Source of the DNA: Dromaius novaehollandiae
Lineage: Eukaryota > Chordata > Aves > Casuariiformes > Dromaiidae
Direction: 5' to 3'
Assembly: GCF_036370855.1 (NCBI RefSeq)
Contig: NC_088106.1
Coordinates: 30,158,001-30,222,000, forward strand
Length of the DNA stretch: 64,000 nt
The notes beneath the pieces are model-generated. The model was given only the letters and a program-made list of their open reading frames with translations, was not told the origin of the DNA and ran no database searches. Positions 47,903 through 62,299 of the stretch are shown here, piece by piece; the first letter of the stretch is position 1, and each line of letters begins with the position of its first letter. A program made the translations under genes and the position numbers.

Positions 47903-49209
47903 ACTCCTTCCTCAAGCCGTTCTATAGTTGACATGATCCAGAAAAAGGTTGGATGATCATCCTAGTGACTGGGAGGCATTTCAAACCGCAAGAGTAGAAC
48001 TGCATGGCTAGCTTTACCTTTCCAGAGAAGAAAAGATGAGCAGCTCAGGCTGAGTCTCATGGAAGTTCAGTACACTGATGGGCCAGGTTCACAAATGGGG
48101 ACTGTGTGTGGACATCCAGCTGCTATCCCACTGGAAAACTGTCCAGTGATACTATAAAGTGCTTGATGATGCCTATACTGAAGAAAGCACTAGGTAGAGA
48201 TGAAGAGGAGGAGTTCAGTATGGCACATATATAGTTAAAGCTGATATCCAGATACAGATCTGACCAAAGACTTCAATTAGTCACTTTGAATAATAGTAGC
48301 ATATTAGAAATGAGAAATACCATTTAGAAGAAAATATATAATCAGCAGAGATCAAGAGAGAAACAGACTCTATCAAGCACTACAATGAACATGGTTCAAA
48401 AGATGATTAATCAAATTAAAATCCCAAATTCATCCTGTGACCTCCCTTCTTTTCAGATCAATGGGGAGAGTCACAAATCTTTGACATCTTTTCTATGTAA
48501 AGGATCCCTTTTCTGATCAGGTCAAAAAGCCCAACCCTACCAGCAGATGATTTTGGGACATATTTGGCAGTGTCATGAATTCAGAGTTTAGAAACTGTCT
48601 TCCACTATATAACAAATAAGGCCAGAGGGGAAAATGCTTTTCTGTCATAAACTTGAGCAGTGGAGTATCAGCAATAAGTAAGTCATCTGCTTGCTTGGTT
48701 ATTGAATGGGTTCATCAAAGCTGTTTTCCTCATTTCACTCCTCCCCAGATCCCCCTCCGCCACATGCCCAGGCGTTCTTGTCCAACACCATGCTCAGAGA
48801 GCCACGGGGCTTGCATGCTCCCCCTTTGACACCTTTTGCCTGCACCATGGCTTCACATTCTGCCTGGCCAGGATACCTGCCAGGATACCTACCAGGGACA
48901 GCACACCATGCTGTCCCACCAGGTGTGCTCAGGTGAGCTGGTTCAAGGTCTTCTGCTTACCTAGTTTACCTGGTCATGAAGGTCTTTAGGATTATCCTCA
49001 TGTGACAACTGGGAGCAATTGTCAGTTGTTCCATTCACGTGCCCCCGAGTTTGTTCATGTATCGTCAGAGAAACCCCTCTGAGCACCCAGGATGGCTTCT
49101 AGCCACCATCAGTAGGATGGGAGGACAGTGCCAGCCAGTGGAGCAAAGAGCACGCCTGTCTTCCCAGTCTGGTTTTCTCCACACCACCACTTTGAGAGAG
49201 AAGCAGAAT

Positions 49210-49515
49210 TAATCTCCTTATTATAGAGGAAGAATGAAGGCACAGGGGGACTCATTTCCTCCAAAAATAACCTAAGCTAATCACCTCAGCTCCCTGAATA
49301 GTCAGTAAAACAAGACGTGTGTGGGGGTGAAATGCCTGTTGAGCTGCCTCACTTAAGATGTTTGAATATCCCACTAGGAGAGGTCTCTCCCTCCATGGAT
49401 CACTTAGGGATGCTTGGCAGCCAGCTTGGACTAGGCACTTGGCTTTGACAGATAATGTTAGGAGAGGTACAATGACTTGCCCCAAATCATGTGGAGCAAT
49501 TGTGGAAGAGCTGCT
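49210..49515 (-). mobile_element. MIR-like fragments (two pieces)
   Basis: Two separated antisense MIR-type phrases occur: agaggaagaatgaaggcaca at about 49,225-49,244, and gaggtacaatgacttgcccc with a following agagctgctct at about 49,463-49,517. They may be one element split by later sequence or two fragments. Confidence 0.4.
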
Positions 49516-50616
49516 CTAAGCAGTCCCTAAACTCTGGGCCATCTGTCCTCACCTTGCATTTTGAAAACTGATTCCGTTTAAAGAAACAGTTGGATTAGAG
49601 GATGAAAAATAGTTCTACCTGCATGTATATTATCCCTGTTTAAACAGGGAGAGAGTTGAAGTTTCTCCAGTGAATAAGAGGATATTTTATTGGAGTTGTC
49701 CAACTGAAGGAGAATACAAGCTATTCCTCATGAGTCAGAGTTACAGAGTGGTATTGCCAAAACTGGGCCCACGGTGAGAGGAACAGGGTGGTTGCCATAC
49801 AGGCTTGTGTTCAGGACAGGTTTCTGAGAGAAGAGAATATTGTTATCAGTGTAAAGTCAGTACTTCATTCATGAGTGATTTCAGAGGCTTTTCTGTCTTT
49901 CCAAATCTCTCCTGTATCACTTAACGTTAAAATCAAAGCCTTCTGATTTACTTATTTTTTTCTGCCTGAAGTACGAGAGAGAGGACTCCCCACACTGCAT
50001 AGAGAGGGCTTTCAGTCAAGCTGTGGGATGCTCCAAGGCCTTGGTTTCAGTTACGCGAAATAGGAAAACAAACATAAATTCCTTACACCCCAGTTTGTAT
50101 AACCATCCCAGCAACCTATGTGTTATGTGGTGGAGTATTCTTCATCTCTGGCTCTCGCTGAAGGGTTCATCCACGCTTTGCTATTCTTTGGGGTTGCCAA
50201 TCCACAGGTGAATACACCTTAAAGTTGATGCCTATACCTACTCAACTGAATAGCTTTCCATACTCTACTTATCATTGACTACAGCTCCCTTGACTGTAAC
50301 AGAGGTACCTACCTCATGCAGACACCTAGCTGAACCCTATCCTAACTCCATAACTTCGAGGTAAGAGATATTGTCTACAGTCAGCTTAATAAAATGGGCA
50401 CTTCCCATCTGTCTAAGTGGCATATTGCAAACAGTTTGTACGGCATTTATTTGGTGGAGGGTTTTCACAGCACTGACAACTGGCTTTAAGATCTCAGTGC
50501 AGTGTGGTGGGTAGCATGGTAGGCAGAGCTGGCAAAGACTAAGCAGCAGCCGATCAGTTGGCACACCTTTCATTGTAGTCTCCCACTTTATGCCTTATTC
50601 TTCCGTGTTAGCAGTC

Positions 50617-50633
50617 TGTGTGTGTGTGTGTGT
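50617..50633. repeat. (TG)8 short microsatellite
   Basis: A short perfect TG run in gene-free DNA. Confidence 0.8.
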
Positions 50634-53600
50634 TCATTTAAGTGCAGGAGAGAGAGAAGATTAAAATATGTCCTCCCAATTAAGACATTATTTCCGCCTC
50701 ATTTAGATTTTCCTTTTCTTAATGCACTTCATCATTTTAGATCATTTTAAACAAGTGTTTTAAAAAGCCCTCCTCTTCTATTTCCCTCAGTGAGAATGAT
50801 TAAGATAGAACAGGAATGATCTGTGTGTTTCCAAACTTTGCTGCCTGTCTGGAATTAAATCGCAGCTGCAAAGAGGAAAGGAAAAAGAAGAGTGGGGAGG
50901 TGTGCGCTCACAGACAAACAAAGAGATCAGGTAAGTGAATACCACAGACAACAATTTCAAAGAACAGTCCATGTTTGGCCTGCAGTGTGTAACTGGAGTC
51001 CAAACTACCCGAGAATGGTGTTGGCACTCTATCTTGTGACCTTGCCTTTAATGCTGTTTCTTCCTCACGACAGTTCTGCTGGACTGCAGTTACTTCAGCT
51101 TGTTATGGAGCTGATATTGGTGGTGTAGAAACCAAATCCCTGTCCATGCGGGAAATACGGCTGCTTCCTGCTCAGTGACAGCATCCAAGCAGCTGCGCCA
51201 GGCTCAGCTCCTTCAGAGCTTCGGCATGCACACACCGCACTGCCCCTGCAGGCATCAGCTCTGGTTTTCCGCAGAGTACTTAACCCAGGCCTGTGGCAGA
51301 AATGGGACTCCCTGTCTGCCCTGTAAAAGTCTGTGCTTCTGCCCCACGCTTGCCACGTGAGGCACCTGCCAGGGTAACCGGAAAGCCAGCAGCGCATTTG
51401 CGTTCAGGAGCGGGAACAGAGTTTTGTCCAAACTTAGGACGGTGCCAAAGGCAATGAGGCAGAAGTGCAGAATGGAAGGGAGCTCCATCACAGCTGGAAA
51501 GGATGTGCTTGTCCTGCAAACATAAGGGCATCTTCTGCAGGGACTGTGTGTTGTATTTGAGATGTAATACACAGGAGAGGCCCATCTAGCCTCCAGGCCC
51601 AGCCAGCAATTGTGCCAGCTCTAATAGTGATATCTAAGAAGCAAGCTGCTCTCAGAAATGGAGAACAAATCCACTCGCTCATTTTGCTGCTGGATGACAG
51701 CTTCCAGTGTGGATTTGCATCAGCTACCCAGAGAGGAATAGCTTATAACCAACCATAAGCACCACGTCCCCCAGTTTTGAACAGAGAGTCAATAAAGCAT
51801 TACAACATGAGGTTCATCAGGCAATGCTCCTGGCTAGCTACTGAAGTCACTTAGGTTTTTCATTAAGTGTTTCCACTCGAAATTCAAAAGTAGAGAAGCT
51901 GGATTTCCTTGCTGGCTTAAACAGTACTGTTAGAATAGGGAAAGTGCATGTTGTAGCGCTGTGATGCATTGACACTGCTCAATGCTACTACAACTGTGCC
52001 AGTCAACAATGTCCATTCTTCCTAGTTTATGGGCCATCCTGCTCAGGCGGATGTAAGAGAGGACCCTCTGTTCCCCAGGATGTCTTATTGTGCAGATATG
52101 TTGTACGTAGTGAGTAAGAATCTTGCGTTACCAAGGCCTATTTCATTTAAATGACTGTTTTCATATCACTGACTAGTATTTATTTACTTCATAAAGCATG
52201 TTTGAGGTTGTAATGAAAAACGACCCAACCTCACCACAGAGACTGCCCCGTACATAAGACGATTAAGATAAAGTCCCACATAAGTGGCCCTAATAAAAGG
52301 AATTTATCACAAGACATGGAGAGGAAGGTATCTTTATTCACGAGGTGAATAGCACTAAGGGTTGTCATTGCAGATTTTCAGTTCTGGAAATTATCATTCA
52401 TTCTCCAAATTACTGACTGCACAAAAATTACTAAATGGTGCGTTATCACTCCCTCTCAGCACGAGAATGTCTTTGTTGTACGTTTGATTACAAATGGCTT
52501 GCCCCATGATTATCATCAATAAATCACAGGTAAGCATAGCACATGCCATGAGGAGGCTTGGCTGAGACAGGCTCCTGGAGCTGGCGTGAAAGGAAAGATA
52601 AAAGCACCCTCCGACGTGGAGCTGTGGTCTTTCACTTTGGTAATAACTCACTTCATCGTGTTGTTTATGCACACGGACAGCCGTGGACTCGCATGGTCAT
52701 TCTGAGAATTCATAGACATTGAAAATGCATTTCCTTACCTCTTCATAAATCCATGCAAGTCAAAGATACCTGGGTGTCTTATTTTGCTTCTGCATCCTGC
52801 CAGGAGGAATGTAGAAACAGCAGACACCAAATGGCAGCCCAGGATGATGAATGAGGAAAACATTAGTGACACTTCTGCGGCTCTGCAGCAGGTTTGCCGT
52901 AGTTCCAAACACGACGTCCCTCCCACATGGGAGAGAGCCTATTCACCAGTAAGAGCGGGGGCACATCCAAAAGTGTGAGATAAACCAGGGCGTTTTTTGA
53001 GCCAGGACCATCTACAAGGAGCCTTTGGGCTCTTCTTCTTTCCAAGATGTCTCAGTTTAGGATAAATCTACTGGTTTCCTTCAAAGCCAACATAAAACTT
53101 TTTCCTGCGGAAAGTCATCACTGTATCCACAGACCCATTGATGATAGGAAGAAGAGGTGATACTCTGCAGTATGGAAGGGTTTTACTCGCATGCTACCAA
53201 TCTGAATATGCTTTAGGGTGAGCCACAAGGAAGGATCACAACTTGGAGTAAAACAGTTGTTTATTCTTCTCGTGTTGAGTGCACAGGAGGCATCTTAGTC
53301 AGCTTAGTGATACTCTGCAAGGACCAGTTTGCATTTATTTAAAAAGAAAACCATAAAAAATAAATGATGAAATAATGAAATCATTCCATGCATCCTGAAA
53401 TAAATTTGGGGCACCCTAAGGCAGTGGATGGAACTTCAGACGTGTTTCAGCAAAAGCAGGATATGTGGCAATTTTATTGGTGCTCAATGCTGCTGCTTTA
53501 GCATGAAACCCTTCAACACCATCTGTGGGTAAAAAACCCCCACAAAGTCTTCAGTGAGTCTGCTCACCTCCTGTGCTGGGAGAGACTCTTGACCTTGGAA

Positions 53601-54924
53601 GACTTGATTCAGTCACATACCTTCAAGTTCAGCTTTGTTAAAGCCCATCCTTGCTCTGCACTTGAGTCACTCATCTATGAAGTTTCCCACTATAACATTT
53701 GTAAGGAGAAAAATCCACCAAAGTGATCAGAAGCTTTGCCAGGAGGGCTGCATCAGGGAGTAGAAAGGAGCTGAGGAGCCAGGATGTTCCCAAAGTGGGT
53801 GGTGATGTTTTCTACATCTGTTTTTGGGGGCAAAAGGTGTTCAGCATGGTGCATAGACAGTGCTTCCCATCTTGATGAAGCAAAACCTATTTTAAAAGTG
53901 AAAACCCTGAAGAATTTCCCCAGATGCACAATGCTGTTTTTTCCCCCCACTTCAGCTGCCTCTTACCTCCTCGCCTTTCGTTGGTACGTAGGAAAAAGCG
54001 GGGAGTGTTTTAAACCTCTTGGTGCATGTAGCCCAGCTACTCAGTACCGTGAGGGCCAGGGGAAGGGGCAGACATGCTCGCTATGGTGTGAAAGGAACAG
54101 AGTGGAGAGATTAAGATCTCTATCAGAGCTTGTGGCTCCAGCGATTACAGTGTTATCAAGGCTCTGTCAGTGTTGACAAACACTGCCCCAATTAGGAATT
54201 AGTTTGGCATGGCATCTGATAGTGCTGCTTGTCACTAACCTGCTAAATGGACTGCCCTTCCCTCCCCCCACATTCATTTAATGGGGCAGTGGACAGCACG
54301 CAAAAGCAGAGGCCTCTTTGCCACCTTCCTTTCTCCCTCTCTTCTCCGCTTGGTAGATGCATCCCCACTGACAACCCTGGGCTCGATGGCATGAATATTA
54401 ATGCTAGTTATCATGCTCTAGAAATGCCCGGCCTGCTGAAGCCAGTGCCAGCATCTCATGATACCGCTGGTGAGGTTCCAGCCCTGCATCTTTTATTTAA
54501 AAATGACTCCTTTTTATTCCCCTCAGAGGGCACAAAAATGCCCAAAAGTTCCTTTTCATACTTGTGCAGTGTTGGCTTGCCAGCCTGACTGAGAACACAT
54601 GAAATTTCCGGAGGAGAGGAGTTCTCTTTCCTCACCAGGAAAGCCAGAAGGCTCAAAAATGCAGCCTTCATTAATACGTTTGAAAGTGGTGTGACAGGCA
54701 CCACAGTTACTGCATGGGGTAACAAGAGGGTACTTTTGGACTCGTGTTCATTAAATACTTAGCAAAGGTAGTATCTTTATTCCTTGGAGACAGTGTTCAT
54801 CTAATGTAAAGCTTTTCCAGACCTCCAAGACACGCCAAACCCAGCCTACCTGCTTGGTGCCTAGCATCACAGTATATAAATACCTTGGCCATCAACGCAA
54901 TTGAAACAAGTGCCTCCTCACAAG

Positions 54925-55050
54925 GGCAGCAAATATTATTACATCCAAACTTCTGGAGGAGATGAGAAATCCAGAGAGACTAGACATGCCCACAGTCACA
55001 GTAAATATGTGTCAGAGGAAGGAAGTAGATCAGAGGTACTCGCCCCAGCC
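54925..55050 (-). mobile_element. MIR-like remnant
   Basis: The antisense MIR series is recognisable: ATTATTACATCC, GGAGGAGATGAGAAATCCAG, ACTAGACATGCCCACAGTCACAG, then TGTGTCAGAGGA. Diverged and truncated. Confidence 0.45.
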
Positions 55051-58000
55051 TTCCTCAAGACTTTTTGGCTTTAGAGTGAGGTGCAACCAGGTGCAGGTCC
55101 CCTACAAATAGGGACCTCAATCCACTTGACTCAGTGTGGACAGAGGCAGATATTTAAGAGCAACAGAAATGGAGATGGGGCAGGAGGCTGGCAGAGATCA
55201 CAGCGAGTGATTATTACAGGATATATCAAGATGATTATTACTGAAATAGGTGGAGCAGCTGAATAGGCATGTAGAAGATTGGAGAGCTGGAACGCCTGCT
55301 ATGGTTAAACCTTTTGTTTGAACATTGAGCTTATGCAGGGCAGAAACTGTCTCCTGCTCTGCTTTGGGCCATGCCTCGTACGATTAAGTTTCACACTTGG
55401 TCTTTTGCCATAGCGAATGTTAGTTGTTTTTCCTTCTGAAGCACACAAGATCCCTGGGTGACAGCTCACCCCTGCTCTTGAAAATGTAACTTACACCAAG
55501 GTGCTGGGGAACTTTGACAGCTTTCCCCTTCCTTGGTGCTTCAGACATGCTGATTAGTTTTCTGAATGATGCCAAAGCAGACCCAGCTTCCAGGGAACAC
55601 CAGGCCTATGTGAGAGTCCCACCAAACAATCCCAACACACCACCATTATTTTATATTATGCTTTTACTTTTCTGACTCCAGATTTTCCTTGTCCTGTTCG
55701 TCTCTGCAAGCCTGTTCTTGCAGTTTTCAGCAGCCCACTCCCATCGAATGGCAAGGAAAATTCAGCAAGGAAATGCTCGGGGCTTGTGCCATCCTGAGGT
55801 GGGCACAGAATGATTCATCCCATGTGACTGGCTTGGCATAGATGCCTAATCTGGGCAGCAAAATTTAGCCAGATGAATTCCGTTCCCAGTCTAGGCTTCA
55901 TGATCACAACCACAGGCAAAGCTCTCACTGTTAGTGGAAGCATTATCCTTCACTGTTTCTGACAGTGGCAGCAACAGTGAAAAACAGCAGAAACACCACC
56001 ATCACCGAGCACCCAGGAGATAGAGAGTAATTCCCAGTTTTTAGGAGCAGACTGTGGAGTGTTTGACCATGGGACCACCTGTCAATCCACTTGTTGGAGT
56101 GTGCTGGCTGGCTGCTAGCGTGACCTGACACCTGCGACAGCAGTGAAGCCTGTCACTGGTAAACTGTCTCCATATAAAAAAATGGGAGTTTAACTTTTCA
56201 AGTCTTCTCTCGGAGGAAGAGCTGCCAGCAAGAAAGCGTCTGGTGTGTCTTGTTAAGCAATAGGTTGATATGGGGCAGGAGTTAGACGAGCTGTGCTTGT
56301 ATGAGAGACTCCCTTGGTGACCAAAGGCTAGGAAAGTAAGTCTGAACGAAGTTGTTTCTAGAGGTAAGCCTTGCTTGAAAGCAGGGTGTTGTGTAAATCA
56401 GGACCTGTCCTGACATCCCTGGTTGTGCTGACAATGGGACGGTGGTGATGTCGGTACCCTGGTCAATGGGCAACAGCCATGAACCAGCCTTTCCATCTGT
56501 ACTTTCCTCCCCTTCTTAGTGGAGCAGGGTGGGGTTTACACGCGTTTATTGCTCCAGCTTGCACATTTCCATTAGAGTGAGGAGGACCGGGGGAGGCATG
56601 CTGTTTTGGTTCACCTTTCTGCAGCAGTGGAAATTGATAAGGTTCATATGCATACAAAAGGCTGAATGGAGAGGCAGGAGGGTGAACGGGGTCGTACACC
56701 CAGATGGATTTTTTAATTCCGGGGGAAAATAACACCACGCTCTCAAGTGATAACTGAGCCTTTCTTCCCAACTCGGACCAAAATATGATTTTTCATCTGT
56801 GCATTGGAGGAGAGGAAAATTATACAGAATTTCATTCTGCAGAATAATAAGACTTCGTGCTGAATAAAGCTCCCATAAGCCAGTGTAATTACTGAAGGGC
56901 AGGAAATACACTTTCAGTTTATATCTAATCACAATGCCGTATTGTGTGCTGTGAAAAGGACTTATGGAGGCCAGAGTGCTGCTGGAATGTGAGCAGGCCC
57001 TGAAGACTTTCTTCTTGGCAGGACTTTTTTGGCACTGCAAAAAGGGAGACCACTTGCTGAAGTTACTTATAGCAGGCACAAAAATATTCCTTGAAAGGGA
57101 GCCCTGAGGGCCTCTGTTTTGAGCTTCAGACTCAACACTGGCAGCTCTTTGAGCTCAGTTTGGGACCCAGATGCTCTGGCCCAAGAACCCTCCAGCAGGC
57201 ACAAAGGTCCACGCTGATGGTGTGTGGTAGGAGGCTGCTGCTCCGTTCTAGCTGAACACAGACCATGAGCCATGGCTTGGCCATGGGACATCCTACCTTT
57301 ATCCAGGATCAGTGTCACTCTTCTTACTTTGTTAGTGGGCTTTTCTTCAGACTTCCTAAAGAGGCTGTGACTTCTTCCTTACCTCCTTGATTGCTGGTGG
57401 TGATGCTGGAGAACAGTGCTCCCTCATACGGGTTAGAGACATCTCTATGTGACTAAGCTATAACATCCCCTGAGAGCTGGTGTTGGGCTCAATACTTGGG
57501 TCACTAATCCTTGCCCACTGTTAACTGCTGCTGGCTTGCATAAATCTAAGCAGCTCTGCTCTGCCACACCATCACTTCTGGCACCTTCCCTTGTGCTGTT
57601 TATCAAGTGTTTTTAGTTAGAAGTATTCTTGCATGAGCACTTGCACTCATATTAGCTGTTTATTTGCAGTTGTGTATATATAACTAATATCATTAAGATA
57701 AAAAAATGTGATGCTGCCATTATCTAATATTTCTCCCCTCCTCTCTTATCCTCATGGCTGATTGCAGGATCAAAGCACTCTGTTTAGATTAGCCAGAAGT
57801 TGCAACACCCTCAGATTGGCAGAGGCTGTAACAGGGCTGCTGAGAGACAAGTACTGTTTACCACATTTGGGAAACTGGTTAAAACAAGGGTTTGGCCTAA
57901 GCAATGTAGGAAAGGCCTAGAAACTTTAAACAGGCTTTGGTGAACATGTTTGGGGGATACCAAAGGGAATCTCTCATTTTCCTATTTTTTCACTGAGGGA

Positions 58001-58300
58001 AAAAGTGATGAAAAACGTCAGTGAGGGAAAAAAGGCAATGCTTTATGTAGTGAGATCTTCTAAAGGGGATGATAAACCCCCCTTAGCACAACTTGAAACA
58101 TTGCTCCTGTGCCAGTAAATACGGCGTATAAACCTGTTCCTAGTGTGCATTTTATTCCAAGGCCCTCACACTAAATCCCCCATGGCAGTCTGTAAAAGGC
58201 TGCTGTGATGTGTATGAAGTGCTGTGGGATGGGAGGCCCCCAAAGACTGTGGCATCCATCTGGGTTGGTGGGAAGGTCCAAGAGTGACACAGCATGTCGG

Positions 58301-58302
<2 letters not shown>

Positions 58303-58338
<36 letters not shown>
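58303..58338. repeat. (GT)18 dinucleotide microsatellite
   Basis: Eighteen perfect GT units follow a GGGG run. Candidate length-polymorphic marker. Confidence 0.95.
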
Positions 58339-58339
<1 letters not shown>

Positions 58340-59209
58340 TACACAGATACATGGTGAAAGACTGGGGGCCAGTGATGGTAACCCAGGGGCCAATGTGCCT
58401 CCATGTGGTTCTGCCTGCGCCTGCCTGGGAATCTTTGTGGAGCTGCAGCTCACAGCTGCCCCAGCCTCACCTGGTCAGTCTTATGTCCCTTGCACACCAG
58501 AGACAGGTCCACAAGGCCTTTTGCTGTTTTAGAGAGTGCTGTTGGCTCCAGGCCATCTCCTGCAAGCTTATTAAACATTCAAAAGGCCATGGCAACACAG
58601 GCCGCTGCCCTGTGGCCAAAGCTCTCAGCTGGGATGCACTGCGTGGAGGTGCGCCTCCCTTGCTGGAAGCAGGCAGAGTGGGATAATGAACCTACAGCTT
58701 CCATATGTCAATGCACCCATGCATGGCCATGTTTAGCCAAGACCAAATCTTCCTTCCAGAGTCGGCTGTGCCACAGAGATACTGCCTCCAGCATAAGACA
58801 ACTTTGTTCTTCATTTTGCCTGTTCCTCTGGGGATGATGTTCCACAATTTCCCTGCCTTGATATTAGAGAAATGTTTCTAATTTCCAGTGTACACTGATT
58901 CATGCTAGGTTCATTTGCGCTAGTACCAACAGTGTCTTCTAGCTCTTCCATTTGCCTCTAAGGAAAATATCTTTTCTCAGCCAGTTTAACAACTTGTCTG
59001 TTAGACAAACCAAAAGCTGTTAATATTCTTTCTTAATATTAGTTCTCTCTGTTCCCTTACCCGTTTCCTAGTTTTTTCTCTGTGGGCTTGACAACCTCTT
59101 GCTCACCGAGAACAACCCAGGCAAAATCTTGTCCATGCCATATATGACACCTTTGCAGTGTCACTGAGCTGAACTGGAAATGCTTCACCTGATAGAGGCT
59201 AGGATCTTT

Positions 59210-59550
59210 GATTTTTCATCCTACAACTCACTGGTGGCTCATAGACATCCTCTGGTTAACTAATACACTCACATCTTTCTGCTCCTCTCTCGTTTCCAAC
59301 TGATGAGCTCCCAGTTTAGAGCAGAATTTCTTGTTAATCCCCAAGTGCATGACCTTGCATTTAGTAGTCTTAAATTTCATCCCATTTCCTTTACTCTCGT
59401 CTTCAAGATTATGCAGTTCTCCATGTATGGTATTGTGATCCTCCTTTACTTTGCTGACGGCTCCTAAATTTATAAGGTCTAGAAAACTGACAGGAAACTT
59501 AAAGTCTAGCCAGGCTGCCAGTTCACCTCAGATGGAAAGGGTGGATGGGG
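59210..59550 (-). mobile_element. CR1-type LINE remnant, reverse-transcriptase C-terminal part
   Basis: Read on the minus strand, about 59,270-59,500 is still an open frame containing the CR1 landmark KCKVMHLGI, preceded by LHNLEDESKGNGMKF and followed by KLGAHQLE and KDVSVLVNQRMSMSHQ, then a stop. This is the conserved region just after the RT catalytic core of CR1 elements. The family normally encodes ORF2 (endonuclease plus RT); only this segment remains, with no 5' part, so it is dead. Its divergence suggests an old amniote CR1 rather than a recent avian subfamily. Flanking sequence at 58,850-59,210 may belong to the same or another old element. Confidence 0.8.
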
Positions 59551-60929
59551 GTGAAATCCCCCAGGTGCACACTAATGATGATGGATACACTGGGGCAGAG
59601 GACAGAGTGAAAGAGCAACCTGACCCTGCGATCACGGTCTCCATAAAATTTCACCCAGCAAGGAATCTGTGTGTTAGAGAGAGAAAAGGCTCCCTTGATC
59701 AAACAAACCCATCATTCTGAGTAGAAGATAACAGCTGAGAAAAAAGGAGATGTGAAGATGACTTCTTAATTCTGCTCAGCGTTGTCCTGTCCTGGGGCCA
59801 GTAAAGCAAGGTGTAACCCTGTGGTAGGCTGGAACAGCGATGAGTTTCTCACACAGCAATAACACGCCGTGGCTGCAGGAAAGTAATGCTACAGACCCAG
59901 CAGCTGACCCAGGGAAAAAGAGCCTTCTCACTCCTACAGGCCTCAGCCACTAAGATCGCCAGCCATTTACCCTCTCTTCAACCAGGAGTGGAAGAGTTGG
60001 TTCATTTGGTGGTCAAAGGCAAGTTACCAATAGTCTAGTAACAACCATGGCGCTGAGATGGGCAGGTGGTCGGCCAGCATTGCTAGGTCCATCTGGATCA
60101 AGTCACTCACAGGGACTGACAGGGAGAGGCCCGCAGTGATTTTTGTTGATGGCTTGGTGATGCAAAATAATATCCCCCCTGCTGAAATGATGAATCCTCT
60201 GCCTGGCAGGTGGCTGTGCCACATCTACTGCTACCAAACAGCAACTACACAATTACACCAAGTTTCCTGTGCCACAGTTTCCCAGATTCTTCCTACAAAA
60301 AGCATGACCTGAAATTTTAATACGCTGATTTACAAAACCGTCCAATATGCTTCGGATGCCTCTACTCATTCAAAGTTAAAATAACAGTCAAGACCAGAGT
60401 CCAGGATGATGTCAGAGACACTGGTGGGATCAAAACTGTACAGGCATGTGCATCTCTACCCTGCCTCCTACCCGCTTTTCTCGTTAAAGATGGTGTTTAT
60501 TTCCTTTTCTGCTTACTCCCAAAAGGCTTGTGCACCACCACATCTAAAAGGAAGCCTGCTGAATAGAGAAAGGCAGAAGAACTGCTTTACACACAAAGAC
60601 ATCTAATATTTCTGGTTAAGTGAGAACTGTCTTGGGAAACTGTGGGACTTTTTTTCTCAGACTTCTCAGCGATAGGAGACCTCCTAGTGCAAAAACTCGT
60701 GCAGCTGCACCCCATCAGAGACCCCACTTGCCTCTGTAAAATCCCCTGTCTGCATGGAGTTAGCCTCTAACCTTTCTCCATTTGAGACCGGAGTGCAAAT
60801 GTTTTGTACTAAGCGGTTAGCTGAGGGGATTCAGCCCTCCCAATCAGCACAACTAAAGCATGAAATGAGGACACAGAATGAGAGAGCGAGCAGGAGAGAC
60901 CGTGCTCTGCTTCTCCCGCCCCACCAAGA

Positions 60930-60963
60930 GAAAAAAAGAAAAAAGAAAGAAAGAAAGAAAGAA
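60930..60963. repeat. A-rich / GAAA tetranucleotide tract
   Basis: A-rich lead followed by GAAAGAAAGAAAGAAAGAAG, a short purine microsatellite. Confidence 0.8.
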
Positions 60964-62299
60964 GAGCCTTTGCATTATTATGTGCTCCGTTTGGACCGCA
61001 AATGCTCTATTTTTATATACCTCCACAACTCCCTCCACCCCACATTCCCTCCTCCTCCACCCGCGCAGGCAAAGTTCTTGAATCAGCAGATTCCGAGCTC
61101 GGGAGCAGTAAAGAGCTATTGAGGGACGGACTCTGATAGCATTACAACCATACATGGAGCCATTTTCTGTGGCGAATCGCTGAGTTCTACCTGGTTATCT
61201 CCTGCCTTGCACATCACTTCCGAATGACATGCTCTCAGTCTGGGCAAAAATGAGAGTTTTTTTAAGAGCTGGGATTTCAATAATATGTGACGAAAGGATG
61301 AGATTACTTTCTGAGGTGGGAGAAGGCAAGAGAGGGAGAGAGAGGGAGAGGAGATGAAGAGGAAGTTCTTGGTCCTTTATGGAGTTTCATAGCAAGGCTT
61401 CTTTTGTGGTGTTAAAGGCAGCCCAGTCTGCTTTCTTTGGACCACTCCTTAGCCTTCTCTCGGGTGAAGGGAGGTGGGGACAGCCCCTGTTAAGGAATGT
61501 TCTGCGGAGGAAGCACAGACGTCTGTGTGTGCCCCTGTGATGGCCACACTGGCTAGACCAGCTATCAGGAGTTACCTGCTTTGTAGATGTTCACCAGGCT
61601 TGGCCTCCTCTGCACCAGCTAGGAGAAAAAATGGGTCATTCTCCTTTGCAGCCACTGACATCAAAGATGTTTTTTGTTCGTGTCAGTGTTGTCAAGATAA
61701 ATTGCTCTGGAACCTGGCTTCACATATGTATGCATTGGACTGCCTTTTCAATGAACGGGAATGCAGAGATGTGCTCAGTTCCAGTGTTTGTGTTTTATAA
61801 CTGGTGTGAGGTGCCCAGGAGCCAAGAGGTGTACTTGTAATTTATTAAATTCTCTCATGATCTTCTGGCTAATGAAGAGGTTGCCTGGCTGGCTCACTTC
61901 AAATGACACTGATAGTACAAGCTGCAGATGTAGCTCTCAGGACTAAAGGATGACTGAGCCACAGCTGAAATTTCAAAGGTTGGTTTCATCTTGAAAAAGT
62001 CACAGCATGTATGACCGTCACCTGATGGTTTTATTTCCTGGCACCCAAATTAGCCAGAAGTCACTTGGAAATGGTGAGATGTGGGGGAGTGTAAACATCA
62101 GTGAGAGTCTCTCAGTTGGTCGGTGGGTGAACGGGCTGAATGTGTGCTGATGGCTTGGCCAGGGCATGCAGAAAAGAGAGACTTTTATGGTGTCAAATAT
62201 TCCCCTGTTCAGCAGAGACAGACTCATTCCAAAGCGATAATCCCTTTTCTGCCTTCAGATAATTCCCGTGCCTATATTCTATGGCTCAGGAGCTTATCT

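Larger units (their letters stand above)
47321..58300. other. Gene-free stretch
   Basis: Mostly unique-looking DNA. It holds the 16-bp direct repeat at 47.8 kb, MIR-like fragments at 49.2-49.5 and 54.9-55.1 kb, a TG run at 50.6 kb, and a tandem CAGGATACCTGC/CAGGATACCTAC at about 48,869-48,892. No exon is recognised. Confidence 0.55.
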
